A stretch of DNA of 64,000 nt from Seohaeicola zhoushanensis (GCF_014656415.1 NZ_BNCJ01000008.1:1-64000), one strand, 5' to 3'; positions 41,951 to 54,430 are shown, counted from the first letter of the stretch. Made by a program: numbers and translations. The notes: a model not told the origin generated them from the sequence alone.

Positions 41951-43489
41951 ATGCGCGATCTTCCCAAACCCGCAGTCCCGGCCAACGGCCACAGGCCGGC
42001 CGCGCCATCAGAGACAATCGCTTCCCTGTTGCCCGAAGGCTGCAGGAACGGCGCCACGCTGTGGATCGACGGGGGCTGGAACATGGCGGCCGACAGGGCC
42101 GGTTTCACTTCGGTCTCGCCGCGCGACGGGGCGCATCTGTTCGATCTCGGCCTGGCCGGGGCGCAGGATGTCGACCGCGCCGTGGCCGCCGCGCGCAAGG
42201 CGTTCCCGGCATGGCGCGACATGGACGGCGCGGCCCGCGCGGCGATCCTGCGCCGGGTGGCCGAGGCCGTTGCCGAGAGGGCCGACGACTTCGCCGTGCT
42301 CGAGACGCTGGACGCCGGCCGCGCCGGTCGCGATACCCAGCACAGCGCGGTGCGGGCCGCCGCGATGTTCCAGTTCTTCGCCGGGATGGCCGACAAGATC
42401 CGGGGCAAGACCGTGCCGGTTGCCGGTGGGCGCACCACGCTGGTCGAATACGAACCCTGCGGCGTCATCGCCGCGGTGACGCCCTGGAACTATCCGCTGG
42501 GCAATGCGGTGACCAAGCTGGCGCCGATCCTGGCCTGCGGCAACTGCGTTGTGCTGAAACCGGCGGAACTGACGCCGCTGACCACGTTGCTGCTGGCCGA
42601 TCTCATGGCCCAGGCTGGCCTGCCCGCGGGCGTTGTCAACATCCTTACCGGGGACGGGGCCACCGGCGCCGCTCTGGCGGCACATCCGGGGATCGACAAG
42701 GTCAGCTTCACCGGCTCGACCGCCACGGGCCGCAGGATCGCCCAGGCCGCTGCGGCGAACCTGAAGGGCTGCGTGCTCGAACTCGGGGGCAAGTCGCCGC
42801 TGATCGTCTTCGAGGATGCCGATCTCGACCGCGCCGCCGACGCCGCCGTCTTCACCACCTTCATGAACGAAGGTCAGACCTGCACCTCGTGCAACCGTGT
42901 GCTTGTCGCCGCATCGGTGCGCGACCGCTTCACCCGCCTGTGCGAGGAGCGCCTGGCCGCGCTGCGGATCGGCGACCCGATGGATCTCGACACCCAGATC
43001 GGGGCCATCGTCTCGCCCGGGCAGGTCGCGCGGATCACCCGGCTGACCGAGACCGCGACGCCCCGGCAGATCGAGCTGCCGAACTTCCGGCCGGTCGAGG
43101 GCGGGTGCTATTTCCGCCCCATGATCATCGACATCACCGACAGCAACGCGCCGTTCCTGCGGGATGAGGTCTTCGGGCCGGTCATGACGATCCAGGACTT
43201 CGGCTCGGACGCCGAAGCCTATGTGCTGGCCAACCAGACCGAATACGGTCTCGCCGCCTCGGTCTGGACCGGCTCGATCGCCCGCGCCGAGACGGCCCGC
43301 CGCGTCATCGAGGCCGGCGTCGTCTGGATCAACTGCGTCAACACGCTGTCCTACGGCACCCCCGTCAGCGGCCACAAGACCAGCGGCATGGGCAGCGAAT
43401 ACGGGCTCGAGGCCATCGACCAATACATGCGCATCAAGACGACCGTGCAGATGTACGGCGCCTGGTCCAGCCCGTTCTGCTCGAACTGA
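41951..43489 (+). CDS. Aldehyde dehydrogenase family protein (betaine-aldehyde-dehydrogenase-like)
   Basis: A 512-residue NAD(P)-dependent aldehyde dehydrogenase. The catalytic cysteine is C311 (EGQTCTS) and the general base E277 (LELGGKSP); FTGST and the PWNYPLGNA segment form the cofactor site. An N-terminal tail of about 35 residues precedes the conserved fold, so an internal start is possible. With the GMC alcohol oxidoreductase downstream it would complete alcohol to aldehyde to acid oxidation, as for choline and betaine; the actual substrate is unknown. Confidence 0.87.
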   Translation: MRDLPKPAVPANGHRPAAPSETIASLLPEGCRNGATLWIDGGWNMAADRAGFTSVSPRDGAHLFDLGLAGAQDVDRAVAAARKAFPAWRDMDGAARAAILRRVAEAVAERADDFAVLETLDAGRAGRDTQHSAVRAAAMFQFFAGMADKIRGKTVPVAGGRTTLVEYEPCGVIAAVTPWNYPLGNAVTKLAPILACGNCVVLKPAELTPLTTLLLADLMAQAGLPAGVVNILTGDGATGAALAAHPGIDKVSFTGSTATGRRIAQAAAANLKGCVLELGGKSPLIVFEDADLDRAADAAVFTTFMNEGQTCTSCNRVLVAASVRDRFTRLCEERLAALRIGDPMDLDTQIGAIVSPGQVARITRLTETATPRQIELPNFRPVEGGCYFRPMIIDITDSNAPFLRDEVFGPVMTIQDFGSDAEAYVLANQTEYGLAASVWTGSIARAETARRVIEAGVVWINCVNTLSYGTPVSGHKTSGMGSEYGLEAIDQYMRIKTTVQMYGAWSSPFCSN

Positions 43490-43537
43490 TCCCGCTTGCA
43501 ATCAAACCGCCCACACACACAACAGGGAAACAAGGCA

Positions 43538-45118
43538 ATGAAGCATTTTCTGAGATCCACCTTCCTGGCGCCGGCGATTGCCGCCGCGATGATCGGCACG
43601 GCGATCCCCGCGCTGGCCGAGACCGTGGTGCGCTATACCCCCTCGGCCGAGCCCAAGACGCTCGACCCGCTGGTCAACTGGCTGCTGATCACCCATCAGC
43701 ACGGCTACATGGTCTATGACACCCTGTTCTCGCTGGACGAGGAGATGAAGCCGCAGCCGCAGATGGTGGGCGACTATTCGGTGAGCGCCGACGGCAAGAC
43801 CTACACGATGAGCCTGCGCCCCGGCCTCAAGTTCCATGACGGCAGCCCAGTGACCAGCAACGACGTCATCGCATCGGTGAACCGCTGGGCCAGCCGTGAC
43901 ACGATCGGCAAGCGGCTGGACGACATGGGCATGACGCTGGCGGCCGTCGACGACACGACTTTCACCGTCAGCACCGATATTCCGACCGAACTGCTGCTGC
44001 AGGGCTTCGCCAAGCCGACCGCCGCCGCGCTCTTCATCATGCGCGAGAAGGAGGCGATGAACGACGCGACCACGCCGGTTACCGAGATCATCGGCTCGGG
44101 GCCCTTCAAGTTCGTGAAGGACGAATACAAGCCCGGCGCCAAGATGGTCTACGTCAAGAACGAGGACTACGTGCCGCGCGCCGAGGCGCCGAGCTTCCTG
44201 TCAGGCGGCAAGGTCGTGAAGATCGACAAGGTCGAATGGCTGATCATGCCCGACGCCACCACCGCCGTTTCGGCCCTGCAACTGGGCGAGACCGACATCT
44301 ACGAAGCGCCGCCGATGGACCTGCTGCCGGTGCTCGAGGCGCAGGGCAACATCGTTGCGCGCCCGCTCGGGACACTGGGCCAGATGGCTTTCGTGCGCTT
44401 CAACTTCACCCAGCCGCCCTTCGACAAGGTCGAGGCCCGCAAGGCCGCCGCGCTCCTGGTGGACCAGAAGGCGATCATGTCGGTCGTCGCCGGAACCGAC
44501 GGCACCTACTGGAAGGAATGCTTCAGCTTCTTCGCCTGCGGCGGCGGCAACGAGACCGAGGCCGGAATGGACTGGGCCCGCGAGCGCAACGTCGCCGAAG
44601 CCAAGCGCCTGCTGGCCGAGTCGGGGTATGACGGCACTCCGATCGCGCTGATCGCCCCGAGCGACAACGAGGTGCTGAAGGGCGTCACCACCGTTCTCGA
44701 GGCCGAACTGAAGGAAGGCGGGTTCAACGTCGACGTCCAATGGTCCGACTTCGCCTCGATGATGGCGCGCCGCCAGAACCGCGGCACCCCGGCCGAAGGC
44801 GGCTGGAACATGTTCCCGATGTGGTCCTTCACCTTCGAACTCGACAATCCGATCGGCAATTTCTACATGAACGCGGCCTGCGAAGAGGGCTACGTTGGCT
44901 GGTTCTGCAACCCCGACATCGTCAATGCGCGCAACGGCTGGGCCAAGGCCGCCACGCCCGAACAGGCGAAGGCGCTCGTCGAGGAGATGCAGGAACTGTC
45001 GGCGGCGTCGCTCCCGATCATACCGCTTGGCAAGTTCTCGTCGCCGATTGCCTTCAGCAACGAGATTTCCGGCTTCCTGGACACGCCGATGCCGGTGTTC
45101 TGGAACCTCGAAAAGTGA
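43538..45118 (+). CDS. ABC transporter substrate-binding protein, DppA/OppA family
   Basis: A 526-residue family 5 solute-binding protein with a signal peptide (MKHFLRSTFLAPAIAAAMIG, cleavage near ALA-ET). RYTPSAEPKTLDPLVNWLLI and the motif SLRPGLKFHDGSPVTSNDVI are typical. Such proteins bind di/oligopeptides, but also many other solutes such as nickel complexes, opines or amidated compounds. It is the binding component for the permeases at 46893 and 47834. A GC-rich hairpin follows the stop. Confidence 0.9.
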   Translation: MKHFLRSTFLAPAIAAAMIGTAIPALAETVVRYTPSAEPKTLDPLVNWLLITHQHGYMVYDTLFSLDEEMKPQPQMVGDYSVSADGKTYTMSLRPGLKFHDGSPVTSNDVIASVNRWASRDTIGKRLDDMGMTLAAVDDTTFTVSTDIPTELLLQGFAKPTAAALFIMREKEAMNDATTPVTEIIGSGPFKFVKDEYKPGAKMVYVKNEDYVPRAEAPSFLSGGKVVKIDKVEWLIMPDATTAVSALQLGETDIYEAPPMDLLPVLEAQGNIVARPLGTLGQMAFVRFNFTQPPFDKVEARKAAALLVDQKAIMSVVAGTDGTYWKECFSFFACGGGNETEAGMDWARERNVAEAKRLLAESGYDGTPIALIAPSDNEVLKGVTTVLEAELKEGGFNVDVQWSDFASMMARRQNRGTPAEGGWNMFPMWSFTFELDNPIGNFYMNAACEEGYVGWFCNPDIVNARNGWAKAATPEQAKALVEEMQELSAASLPIIPLGKFSSPIAFSNEISGFLDTPMPVFWNLEK

Positions 45119-45127
45119 ACCAAGGCC

Positions 45128-45152
45128 GGGGCGGACCCGTCAGGGCCGCCCC
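45128..45152 (+). terminator. Hairpin after the DppA-like gene
   Basis: The stem GGGGCGG plus CCC pairs with GGG plus CCGCCCC, with one bulged A and a 4-base loop, 9 bases after the stop. No long T run follows (TTCCC), so it probably protects or attenuates rather than fully terminates. Confidence 0.5.
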
Positions 45153-45171
45153 TTCCCACTGGACCGATCCA

Positions 45172-46892
45172 ATGCCCGACACCATCACGTACGACTACCT
45201 GATCATCGGCGGCGGCTCTGCCGGCAGCGTGATGGCCTCGCGCCTGAGCGAGATGGAGGGCAAGACGGTCTGCCTCGTCGAGGCCGGGCGCGACCTGAGC
45301 GAGGCAAACATGCCCGCGCAGGTCGCCTCGCCCTATCCCGGCCGCGCCTATTTCGACCGCAGCCTGACCTGGGAAGGGTTGCGCGCCCGGCTGAGCGAGA
45401 CCCCCTCGGCCCCGGAAATTCCCTATGAACAGGGGCGGGGGCTTGGCGGCACCAGCCTCATCAACGGCATCGGATCGAACCGCGGTTCGCCGCAGGACTA
45501 CCGCGAATGGCACGACGCCGGCGCCGCGGGATGGGACTGGCCTGATGTGCTCCCCTATTTCCGCCGCCTGGAATCCGATGCGGGCGAGGGCGCCGAGAGC
45601 GGGCTTCACGGCACCAGCGGGCCATGGCCCGTCCGCCGCATCCCCCGCGAGAGCTTCACGGGCTTCACGCGCGCCGTCCACGGGGCGCTCGAATCCCGCC
45701 AGTTCCGCGCCGGGACCGACCAGAACGGGCCCTGGCGGGACGGGATCTTTCCCACGTCGGTGAACCTCGACGAACACGGGCGGCGCGCTTCGGCGGCGAC
45801 GACCTACCTGCGCCCGGCCGTGCGCGCGCGGCGCAACCTGACGATCCTGTGCGATACCCGCGCGTTGCGCCTGATGGTTTCCGACGGAGTGGCCCAGGGC
45901 GCAGAATTGCTGGGGCCGCGCGGCCCGTTCACGCTTCGCGCCCGCGAGGTCATCGTCTGCACCGGCGCCCTGCACACCCCGGCGCTGCTGATGCGCTCGG
46001 GGATCGGTCCGGCGGCAGAACTCGCCGGCCTCGGCATCGCCCCGATAGCCGACCTGCCCGGCGTCGGTGGCAACCTGATGGAGCATCCCTCGATCGGCGT
46101 CACCGCACTGATCGCCCGCGGGGCCCGCATGGCGCCTGGCGACCACTACCACATTCAAAGCGTGCTCCGCTGGTCCTCCAACCGGCCCGACACGCCGGTG
46201 GGTGACATGCACACGGCCATCGTCGCCCGCGCGGGCTGGCATTCCATCGGCAACCAGATGGCCAGCCTGTTCTCCTGGGTGAACAAGTCCTATTCGACGG
46301 GGCGGGTCAGACTGCGCTCTGACGATCCGATGTCCGAGCCCGAGGTTCGCTTCGACATGCTGTCCGATCCGCGCGATCTGGAACGGCTTGGCATGGCATT
46401 GCGGCAGTCGGCCTCGGTGCTCACGGACCCGGTACTCGCGGGGACGGTGCTTGCCGCGCTGCCGTCCAGCTACTCGCCGCGCATCAAGAAGTTCCTGGCT
46501 CCGACCTGGCGCAACGGCGTTCTGACCGCCATCGCCGCGCCGCTGGTCGATCACGTGCCCGCCATGCGCCGCCTGGTCCTGAAACAGGCGCAGGGCGATG
46601 CGCCCTCGCTTGAACATCTGATGCGCGACGACGCCGCGCTGGAGGCCTATCTCAAGGCCAATGTCGGCGGCGTCTGGCATCCCTGCGGCACTGCGCGCAT
46701 GGGGCGGGCCGACGACCCGATGGCGGTGACCACGTCGGACGGGAGGGTGCGGGGGCTTTCCGGTCTGCGGGTCTGCGATGCGTCGCTGATGCCGACCATT
46801 CCCTGCGCAAACATCAATGTTCCGGTCCTGATGATCGCCGAGAAGATCTCCGACGACATCAAGGCCGCTGCCGGAATGGAGGCGAAAATCGC

Positions 46893-46899
<7 letters not shown>
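45172..46899 (+). CDS. GMC-family alcohol oxidoreductase (choline-dehydrogenase-like)
   Basis: A 575-residue glucose-methanol-choline flavoprotein. YDYLIIGGGSAGSVMASRL is the FAD-binding N-terminus, GRGLGGTSLINGIGSNRGSP the GMC signature 1 region, VIVCTGALHTPALLMRSGIG signature 2, and VWHPCGTARMG carries the active-site histidine near the C-terminus. It oxidises an alcohol to an aldehyde, passing electrons to the respiratory chain or oxygen. The start at 45172 gives the conserved N-terminus. It overlaps the permease gene by 7 bases, so alcohol oxidation and uptake are tightly linked. Confidence 0.9.
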
Positions 46900-47833
<934 letters not shown>

Positions 47834-47834
<1 letters not shown>

Positions 47835-48682
47835 TGGGCGGTCCTGCTGCAACCGCGCTCCGCGCGCCCTCGGTCTGGCGGCGTGACAAGGGGATGACAC
47901 TTGGTGTCGCGCTGCTCGGCACGATGGTGATCTGTGCCCTGTTCGCGCCGCTTCTGGGCACCGTCGATCCCACCGCGATCAACCCGGTCAACCGGCTCAA
48001 GCCGCCTTCGGCCGAGCACTGGTTCGGCACCGACATGGTCGGCCGCGATCTCTATTCGCGCGTGATCTACGGAGCGCGGGTGTCACTGATCGTCGGCCTC
48101 TCGGTTGCCGCGCTCTGCGCGCTCGCGGGGCTTGCGATCGGCCTGGTATCGGGCTCGATCCGGCAGCTCGACGGGGTGATTATGCGCCTGATCGACGCGA
48201 TGATGTCGATCCCGCCGGTGCTGCTGGCCATCGCGCTGACCGCGCTCTGGCGTGGCTCGCTGGTCAGCGTCATCGTCGCCGTCACCCTGGCCGAGACGCC
48301 CAGCATCGCGCGCGTCGTGCGTGGCACTGTCCTGTCGCTGCGCGAATTGCCCTATGTCGAGGCCTCGACCGCGGTTGGGGCCAGCATGATGCGGATCATT
48401 CTGGTGCATATTCTGCCCAACACGCTGCCCGCGCTGCTGGTGCAGGCCTCCTATGTCTGCGCCAGTGCGATGATCGTGGAATCGATCCTGTCGTTCCTGG
48501 GCGCGGGCATTCCGCCAAGCATCCCCTCCTGGGGCAACATCATGGCCGACGGCAGATCGTTGTGGCTGGTCCTGCCGCAGATCATCTTCTTTCCCGCCGC
48601 TTTCCTTTCGATCACCGTCCTGGCCGTGAACCTGGTCGGAGACGGCCTGCGCGACATGCTCGACCCGAGGCAGATGAAATGA
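47834..48682 (+). CDS. ABC transporter permease, DppC family
   Basis: A 282-residue permease. HWFGTDMVGRDLYSRVIYGA, LRELPYVEASTAVGASMMRI and VESILSFLGAGIPPSIPSWG are diagnostic of DppC/OppC. It overlaps the threonine-aldolase-like gene by ATGA, so enzyme and transporter are coupled. Confidence 0.92.
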
Positions 48683-49740
48683 CCTTCCAAGATACCGTCA
48701 CCACCGAACCGACCCTCTTCTTCGCCTCCGACAACGGCGCCCCGGTCCATCCGAAGGTGATGCAGGCGATGGCGGATGCCAACCGCGGCATGGCGATGCC
48801 CTACGGCAACGACCCGCTGACCGCCGCCGCCGCCCGGCAGATCCGCGACCTGTTCGAGGCCCCCGAGGCCGCGGTGCATTTCGTCGGTTCCGGCACGGCG
48901 GCGAACGCGCTCTCGCTGGCTCTGCTGTCGCCAGCCTGGGGCGGCGTCTATTGCCATCCGCTGGCGCATATCAACAACGACGAATGCGGCGCGCCCGAGT
49001 TCTTCACCGCCGGCGCCAAGCTTCTGCCGGTGCCCGGCGCGGAGGGCCGGATCGACCCTGACGCGCTGCGCGCTACGCTGGCGGGAATGTCGACCTCGGT
49101 TCACACGGTCCAGGGCGCGGCCCTGAGCCTGACCAACCTGACCGAAATCGGCACAGCCTATGAGGCCGCCCAGGTGGCGGCACTGGCCGGGATCGCCAGG
49201 GCGGCGGGCCTGGGCGTGCACCTCGACGGCTCCCGGCTGGCTAACGCGCTGGCCGCCAGCGGGGCAAGCCCGGCCGAGATGACCTGGAAGGCCGGGATCG
49301 ACGTGCTCTCGCTCGGCGGCGCGAAGGGCGGCATGATGAACGCCGAGGCGGTGGTGATCTTCGACCCGGCCATGGCCCGCGAGTTCGAGCTGCGCCGCAA
49401 GCGGGCAGGGCAGCTGACCTCGAAGATGCGCTTTCACGCGGCGCAGTTCCATGGCTGGCTGGACGAGGGCCTCTGGCTCGATCTCGGCCGGCACGCCAAC
49501 GCGATGGCCGAGCGGATGCGCCAGGGTCTCGGCCCCGACCGGCTGCTGGCGGCGGGCACCGGGAATATCGTCTTCGCCGACATCCCCGAGGCGGCGCAGG
49601 ACCGCCTGCGCGCCCGCGGCGCCCTGTTCTATAACTCGCGCACCGTGCGGACCAGCGAGGGCCGGCCGGCCTGCCGGATGGTCTGTTCCTGGGCGACACA
49701 CCCGGTGGATGTCGACGCTTTCCTGGAGGCGGTCGGCTGA
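48679..49740 (+). CDS. Threonine aldolase family protein (PLP-dependent)
   Basis: A 353-residue fold-type I PLP enzyme of the low-specificity L-threonine aldolase/beta-eliminating lyase family. HLDGSRLANA (D183 contacts PLP nitrogen) and SLGGAKGGMMNAEAV (K216 as Schiff-base lysine, matching the GGTKNG motif of Pseudomonas-type enzymes) are present. It would cleave a beta-hydroxy-alpha-amino acid to glycine and an aldehyde, and the operon's aldehyde dehydrogenase could then use that aldehyde. It sits between permease and ATPase genes, sharing bases with both. The activity on threonine itself is unproven. Confidence 0.87.
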   Translation: MTFQDTVTTEPTLFFASDNGAPVHPKVMQAMADANRGMAMPYGNDPLTAAAARQIRDLFEAPEAAVHFVGSGTAANALSLALLSPAWGGVYCHPLAHINNDECGAPEFFTAGAKLLPVPGAEGRIDPDALRATLAGMSTSVHTVQGAALSLTNLTEIGTAYEAAQVAALAGIARAAGLGVHLDGSRLANALAASGASPAEMTWKAGIDVLSLGGAKGGMMNAEAVVIFDPAMAREFELRRKRAGQLTSKMRFHAAQFHGWLDEGLWLDLGRHANAMAERMRQGLGPDRLLAAGTGNIVFADIPEAAQDRLRARGALFYNSRTVRTSEGRPACRMVCSWATHPVDVDAFLEAVG

Positions 49741-51569
49741 TGGCCTTCGATCTGGATACGGGGCAGCCCCTGCTTTCGGTGCGCGACCTCAGCACCTCGT
49801 TCAAGAGCCTCACCGGCTGGACCGAGGTGATCCGCGACATCAGCTTCGACCTTCATGCCGGCGAGACCCTGGCCCTTGTCGGCGAATCCGGCTCGGGCAA
49901 GAGCGTCACCTCGCTGTCGATCATGCGGTTGAACCCTGCCGGTCGCACCCGCACCAGCGGCCAGGTGCTGTTCGAGGGGCAGGACCTGCTGCACCTCAGC
50001 GAAGAGCAGATGTTGCGCGTGCGCGGCAACGATATCGCGATGATCTTCCAGGAGCCGATGACCTCGCTCAACCCGGTTCTGAGCATCGGCTTCCAGCTGG
50101 GCGAAGCGCTCCGCCTGCACCGGGGCATTACCCAGGCCGAGGCGATGAAGGAGGCCGAGCGCCTGCTGGAGCGTGTCCGCATTCCCGCCGCTCGGGCAAG
50201 GCTCTCGGACTTTCCGCACAACTTCTCGGGCGGGATGCGGCAACGGGTGATGATCGCCATGGCGCTGGCCTGCGGGCCGCGCGTGCTGGTGGCGGACGAG
50301 CCGACCACGGCGCTCGACGTGACGGTGCAGGCCCAGATCATCGACCTGCTGAAAGAGCTGCAGCGCGAGGAGGGCATGGGCATCCTCTTCATCACCCACG
50401 ACATGGGAGTTGTCGCCGAAGTCGCCGACCGCACCCTGGTGATGTACAAGGGGAACATGGTGGAATGCGCGCCCACGCGCGAGATCTTCGCCAACCCGCG
50501 GCAGAACTATACCCGCGCGCTGATCTCGTCGGTGCCGCGCCTGGGGTCCATGGCCGAAAGCCCGGCGCCGCGACCCTTCGACGTCACCGACCGCGAAACC
50601 GCCGTGCAGAGCACCCCGGACTTCACCGTCGCGCCCGTGCGCCCCGACGAGGCGCCGGTGCTGGAGGTCGAGGGGCTGCGCACCCGCTTTCCGATCCGGC
50701 GCGGCCTCTTCGGGCGGCTGGTCGGCAATGTCCATGCAGTCGAGAACGTCTCGTTCGACATCCGCCCCGGCGAGACCCTGTCGCTGGTCGGCGAATCCGG
50801 CTGCGGCAAGTCCACCACCGGCCGCTCGGTCATGCGGCTGGTCACGCCCCAGGCCGGGTCGGTGCGGCTGGGCGGGCAGGAGATGGTCGGTCTGGGCCGT
50901 TCCGCGCTGCGACGGATTCGGCAGGATATCCAGATGGTGTTCCAGGACCCCTTTGCGAGCCTGGATCCCCGCAGCCGGGTCGGCAGTTCGATCGCCGAAC
51001 CGATGATCGTCGCAGGCCTGGATCGTGAACTGATCCGGCAGCGGGTCGGCGACCTGCTCGAGGAGGTCGGGCTGAGCCGTGACATGGCCCGTCGGTTCCC
51101 GCACGAATTCTCGGGCGGGCAACGTCAGCGTATCTGCATCGCGCGTGCCCTGGCGGTGCGTCCGAAGGTCATCGTCGCCGACGAGGCCGTCTCGGCGCTC
51201 GACGTCACGATCAAGGTTCAGATCGTCAACCTTCTGATGGAGTTGCAGGCGCGGCATCGGCTCTCGATGCTGTTCATCTCGCACGACATGGCCGTGGTCG
51301 AACGGGTGAGCCACCGGGTTGCAGTGATGTATCTGGGCGAGATCGTCGAGATCGGCAGCCGCGCGGCCATCTTCTCGTCGCCGCAACATGCCTATACCCG
51401 GCAACTTCTCGCCGCCGTGCCCGTCGCCGATCCCGGCGTCGCACGCGACCGCGCCCCCGCGGCCTTCGGCGACCTCCGCAACCCGGTGAAACCGCCGGGC
51501 TACGAACCGCCGCGGAGATCATATCGCAAGGCGGGTCCGGACCATCTCGTGCGGATCGACGAGTTCTGA
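49740..51569 (+). CDS. Dipeptide-type ABC transporter ATPase, fused DppD-DppF
   Basis: A 609-residue protein with two complete ATPase domains. The first has Walker A GESGSGKS, signature FSGGMRQRVMIAMAL and VADEPTTALDVT; the second has GESGCGKST, FSGGQRQRICIARAL and VADEAVSALDVT. E. coli encodes these as separate proteins, but fused forms are common in alphaproteobacteria. It energises the DppB/DppC permeases. It is the last gene of the operon starting at 40717; its stop is followed by a GC-rich stretch with short hairpins. Confidence 0.9.
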   Translation: MAFDLDTGQPLLSVRDLSTSFKSLTGWTEVIRDISFDLHAGETLALVGESGSGKSVTSLSIMRLNPAGRTRTSGQVLFEGQDLLHLSEEQMLRVRGNDIAMIFQEPMTSLNPVLSIGFQLGEALRLHRGITQAEAMKEAERLLERVRIPAARARLSDFPHNFSGGMRQRVMIAMALACGPRVLVADEPTTALDVTVQAQIIDLLKELQREEGMGILFITHDMGVVAEVADRTLVMYKGNMVECAPTREIFANPRQNYTRALISSVPRLGSMAESPAPRPFDVTDRETAVQSTPDFTVAPVRPDEAPVLEVEGLRTRFPIRRGLFGRLVGNVHAVENVSFDIRPGETLSLVGESGCGKSTTGRSVMRLVTPQAGSVRLGGQEMVGLGRSALRRIRQDIQMVFQDPFASLDPRSRVGSSIAEPMIVAGLDRELIRQRVGDLLEEVGLSRDMARRFPHEFSGGQRQRICIARALAVRPKVIVADEAVSALDVTIKVQIVNLLMELQARHRLSMLFISHDMAVVERVSHRVAVMYLGEIVEIGSRAAIFSSPQHAYTRQLLAAVPVADPGVARDRAPAAFGDLRNPVKPPGYEPPRRSYRKAGPDHLVRIDEF

Positions 51570-51699
51570 AGGCTCGGGCTGGGCCACTTCGTCCTGGGCG
51601 GGGCGGGGTGCCTTCCGGCACCTGCGGCCGAACCGGCCCGCGCGTTGCCGATAGGGCAAAACCGGCCCCCGCTTGCAGCCCGTCAATGCCAAACATCCC

Positions 51700-51724
51700 C
51701 GAGCCACCTCTCAGAGGTGGCTCG
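51700..51724 (-). terminator. Palindromic hairpin near tRNA-Asn 3' end
   Basis: CGAGCCACCT and AGGTGGCTCG form a perfect 10-bp stem with a 5-base loop, 26 bases downstream of the tRNA gene on the minus strand. It could terminate the tRNA transcript. Only a short T-rich stretch (ATGTTTGG) follows on that strand. Confidence 0.5.
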
Positions 51725-51750
51725 TAAATCTTTGATCTACTTGGGGATTT

Positions 51751-51825
51751 TGGCTCCGGCGGTAGGGATCGAACCTACGACCAATTGATTAACAGTCAAC
51801 TGCTCTACCGCTGAGCTACGCCGGA
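51751..51825 (-). tRNA. tRNA-Asn(GTT)
   Basis: The minus strand folds as a full cloverleaf of 75 bases including an encoded CCA. The acceptor stem is TCCGGCG/CGCCGGA, the D-arm GCTC-AGCGGTA-GAGC, the anticodon loop CTGTTAA with anticodon GTT, and the T-arm GTAGGTTCGATCCCTAC. Confidence 0.95.
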
Positions 51826-51837
51826 ACGGTCTGGGCG

Positions 51838-51866
51838 ATATAGCAAGGGGGTCATGTGGCGTCCAG
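51838..51866 (-). promoter_or_regulatory. Candidate tRNA-Asn promoter
   Basis: On the minus strand CTGGAC and CTATAT are separated by 17 bases, and the -10 box ends 12 bases before the mature tRNA 5' end. Confidence 0.45.
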
Positions 51867-51903
51867 AGGCTTTTGACCACTATTTTCAAATTTTCGCACC
51901 GCT

Positions 51904-52818
51904 TCAGGAAAGCCTTGAAAACGTGGCGTTCGCGGCAAGTTCGGCGGTGGGCGAGACGAGTGATCTTCCTGTGAGATCAATGAGATGCGCGAAGACATTG
52001 CGCTCGGCGGCGGGAATCAGGGAAGGGGGGGTCTCGGTATAGATTCGCTCGGCCAGGGCGCGGGGGGTGGCGGCGCCGGCCTCCAGCGCGGCCAGAATCT
52101 GGCGCTCGCGGCCCAGGCGGTGGTCGACCAGCCAGTCGACCCGCCCGGCGGGGTCCTCTATCGGCGCGCCGTGGCCGGAGTGGAAGACGCGCCAGTCGCG
52201 CGCGCGCAGGCGACGGCAGGATTCCATGAAGTCGGTCAGGTCGCCATCGGGCGGCGAGACCAGCGACGAGGCCCAGCCCATCACGTGGTCGGCGGTAAAG
52301 CAGAGATCGCCCATCGCCAGCGCGATATGGTTGCCGATATGGCCGGGCGTGTGAATCACCTCGAGCGTCCAGCCGTCGCCCTCGACGATCTCGCCGTCGG
52401 CCAGGGTGACATCCGGGCGGAAGGCATGGTCGATACCTTCGCCGCCGCCGGCGAGGCCCGCCTCGGCAAGCCGCGACATTACCGGGCTGCGCCCGGCATG
52501 GGCGGTGCCGAAGGCCAGGATCGGCGCACCGGTGCGCGCGGCGAGGTCGGCGGCCAGCGGCGAATGGTCGGTATGGGTATGGGTCACGATGATATGCGAG
52601 ATCTTCTGCCCCGGCTCTATCGCCGCGACGATCGCCTCCAGGTGCGGACGGCTGGCAGGGCCGGGGTCGATCACCGCCAGGTCGCCGGTGCCGACGAGAT
52701 AGGTGTTGGTGCCGCGATAGGTCATCGGCGAGGCATTGGGCGCCACGATGCGCCGCACCCCCGGTTCCAGCGTGACGGCCGGTCCTACCGGCGGGTCGAA
52801 ATCGTCGGGCGGGGTCAT
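51904..52818 (-). CDS. MBL-fold metallo-hydrolase
   Basis: A 304-residue metallo-beta-lactamase-fold hydrolase. The metal motif HTHTDHS, HTPGHIGNHI and CFTADHVMGW supply the zinc ligands; a winged C-terminal helix region follows (RERQILAALEAGAATPRALA). This architecture is that of LACTB2/glyoxalase-II-like hydrolases acting on thioesters or nucleic-acid phosphodiesters. The start at 52818 has AAGGAGG at good spacing; an upstream ATG 10 codons earlier is less likely. The gene stands alone, divergent from the histidine kinase. Confidence 0.85.
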   Translation of the reverse strand: MTPPDDFDPPVGPAVTLEPGVRRIVAPNASPMTYRGTNTYLVGTGDLAVIDPGPASRPHLEAIVAAIEPGQKISHIIVTHTHTDHSPLAADLAARTGAPILAFGTAHAGRSPVMSRLAEAGLAGGGEGIDHAFRPDVTLADGEIVEGDGWTLEVIHTPGHIGNHIALAMGDLCFTADHVMGWASSLVSPPDGDLTDFMESCRRLRARDWRVFHSGHGAPIEDPAGRVDWLVDHRLGRERQILAALEAGAATPRALAERIYTETPPSLIPAAERNVFAHLIDLTGRSLVSPTAELAANATFSRLS

Positions 52819-52926
52819 CGGCGGGCCTCCTTCTTGCCTGTGCGGCAAGGTCTACAGGCATTCCTCGCCGCTCCACAACAAAACTATCGCTTTCCGCGCG
52901 CCCCGGTGCGCGGCTAGGGTCGGGCC

Positions 52927-54246
<1,320 letters not shown>

Positions 54247-54430
54247 GGGGGCGCCCGACCTGGGGCCGGACATCTGCAACCCGGACGGCCGGCCGCGCAG
54301 GACCGGGCGGATTCTGGCGCGTCTCAACCCGTCGCCCGACCAAAACCTGTTGTGCCGATCCGGTCCGGGATCTACCCTATCAAGACCAATTGTTGTTTCG
54401 CCAAGTCATCAGCAAAAGGGATATTCCACC

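Noticed and set aside
51570-51699. Small gene between the Dpp operon and tRNA-Asn
   Set aside because: Short frames only, GC-rich with minor hairpins (for example GGTGCC-TTCC-GGCACC), no ribosome site or conserved look.
51751-51825. tRNA-Asn as an integration site of the accessory region
   Set aside because: No integrase gene and no repeated tRNA 3' end were seen on the accessory side within the window.
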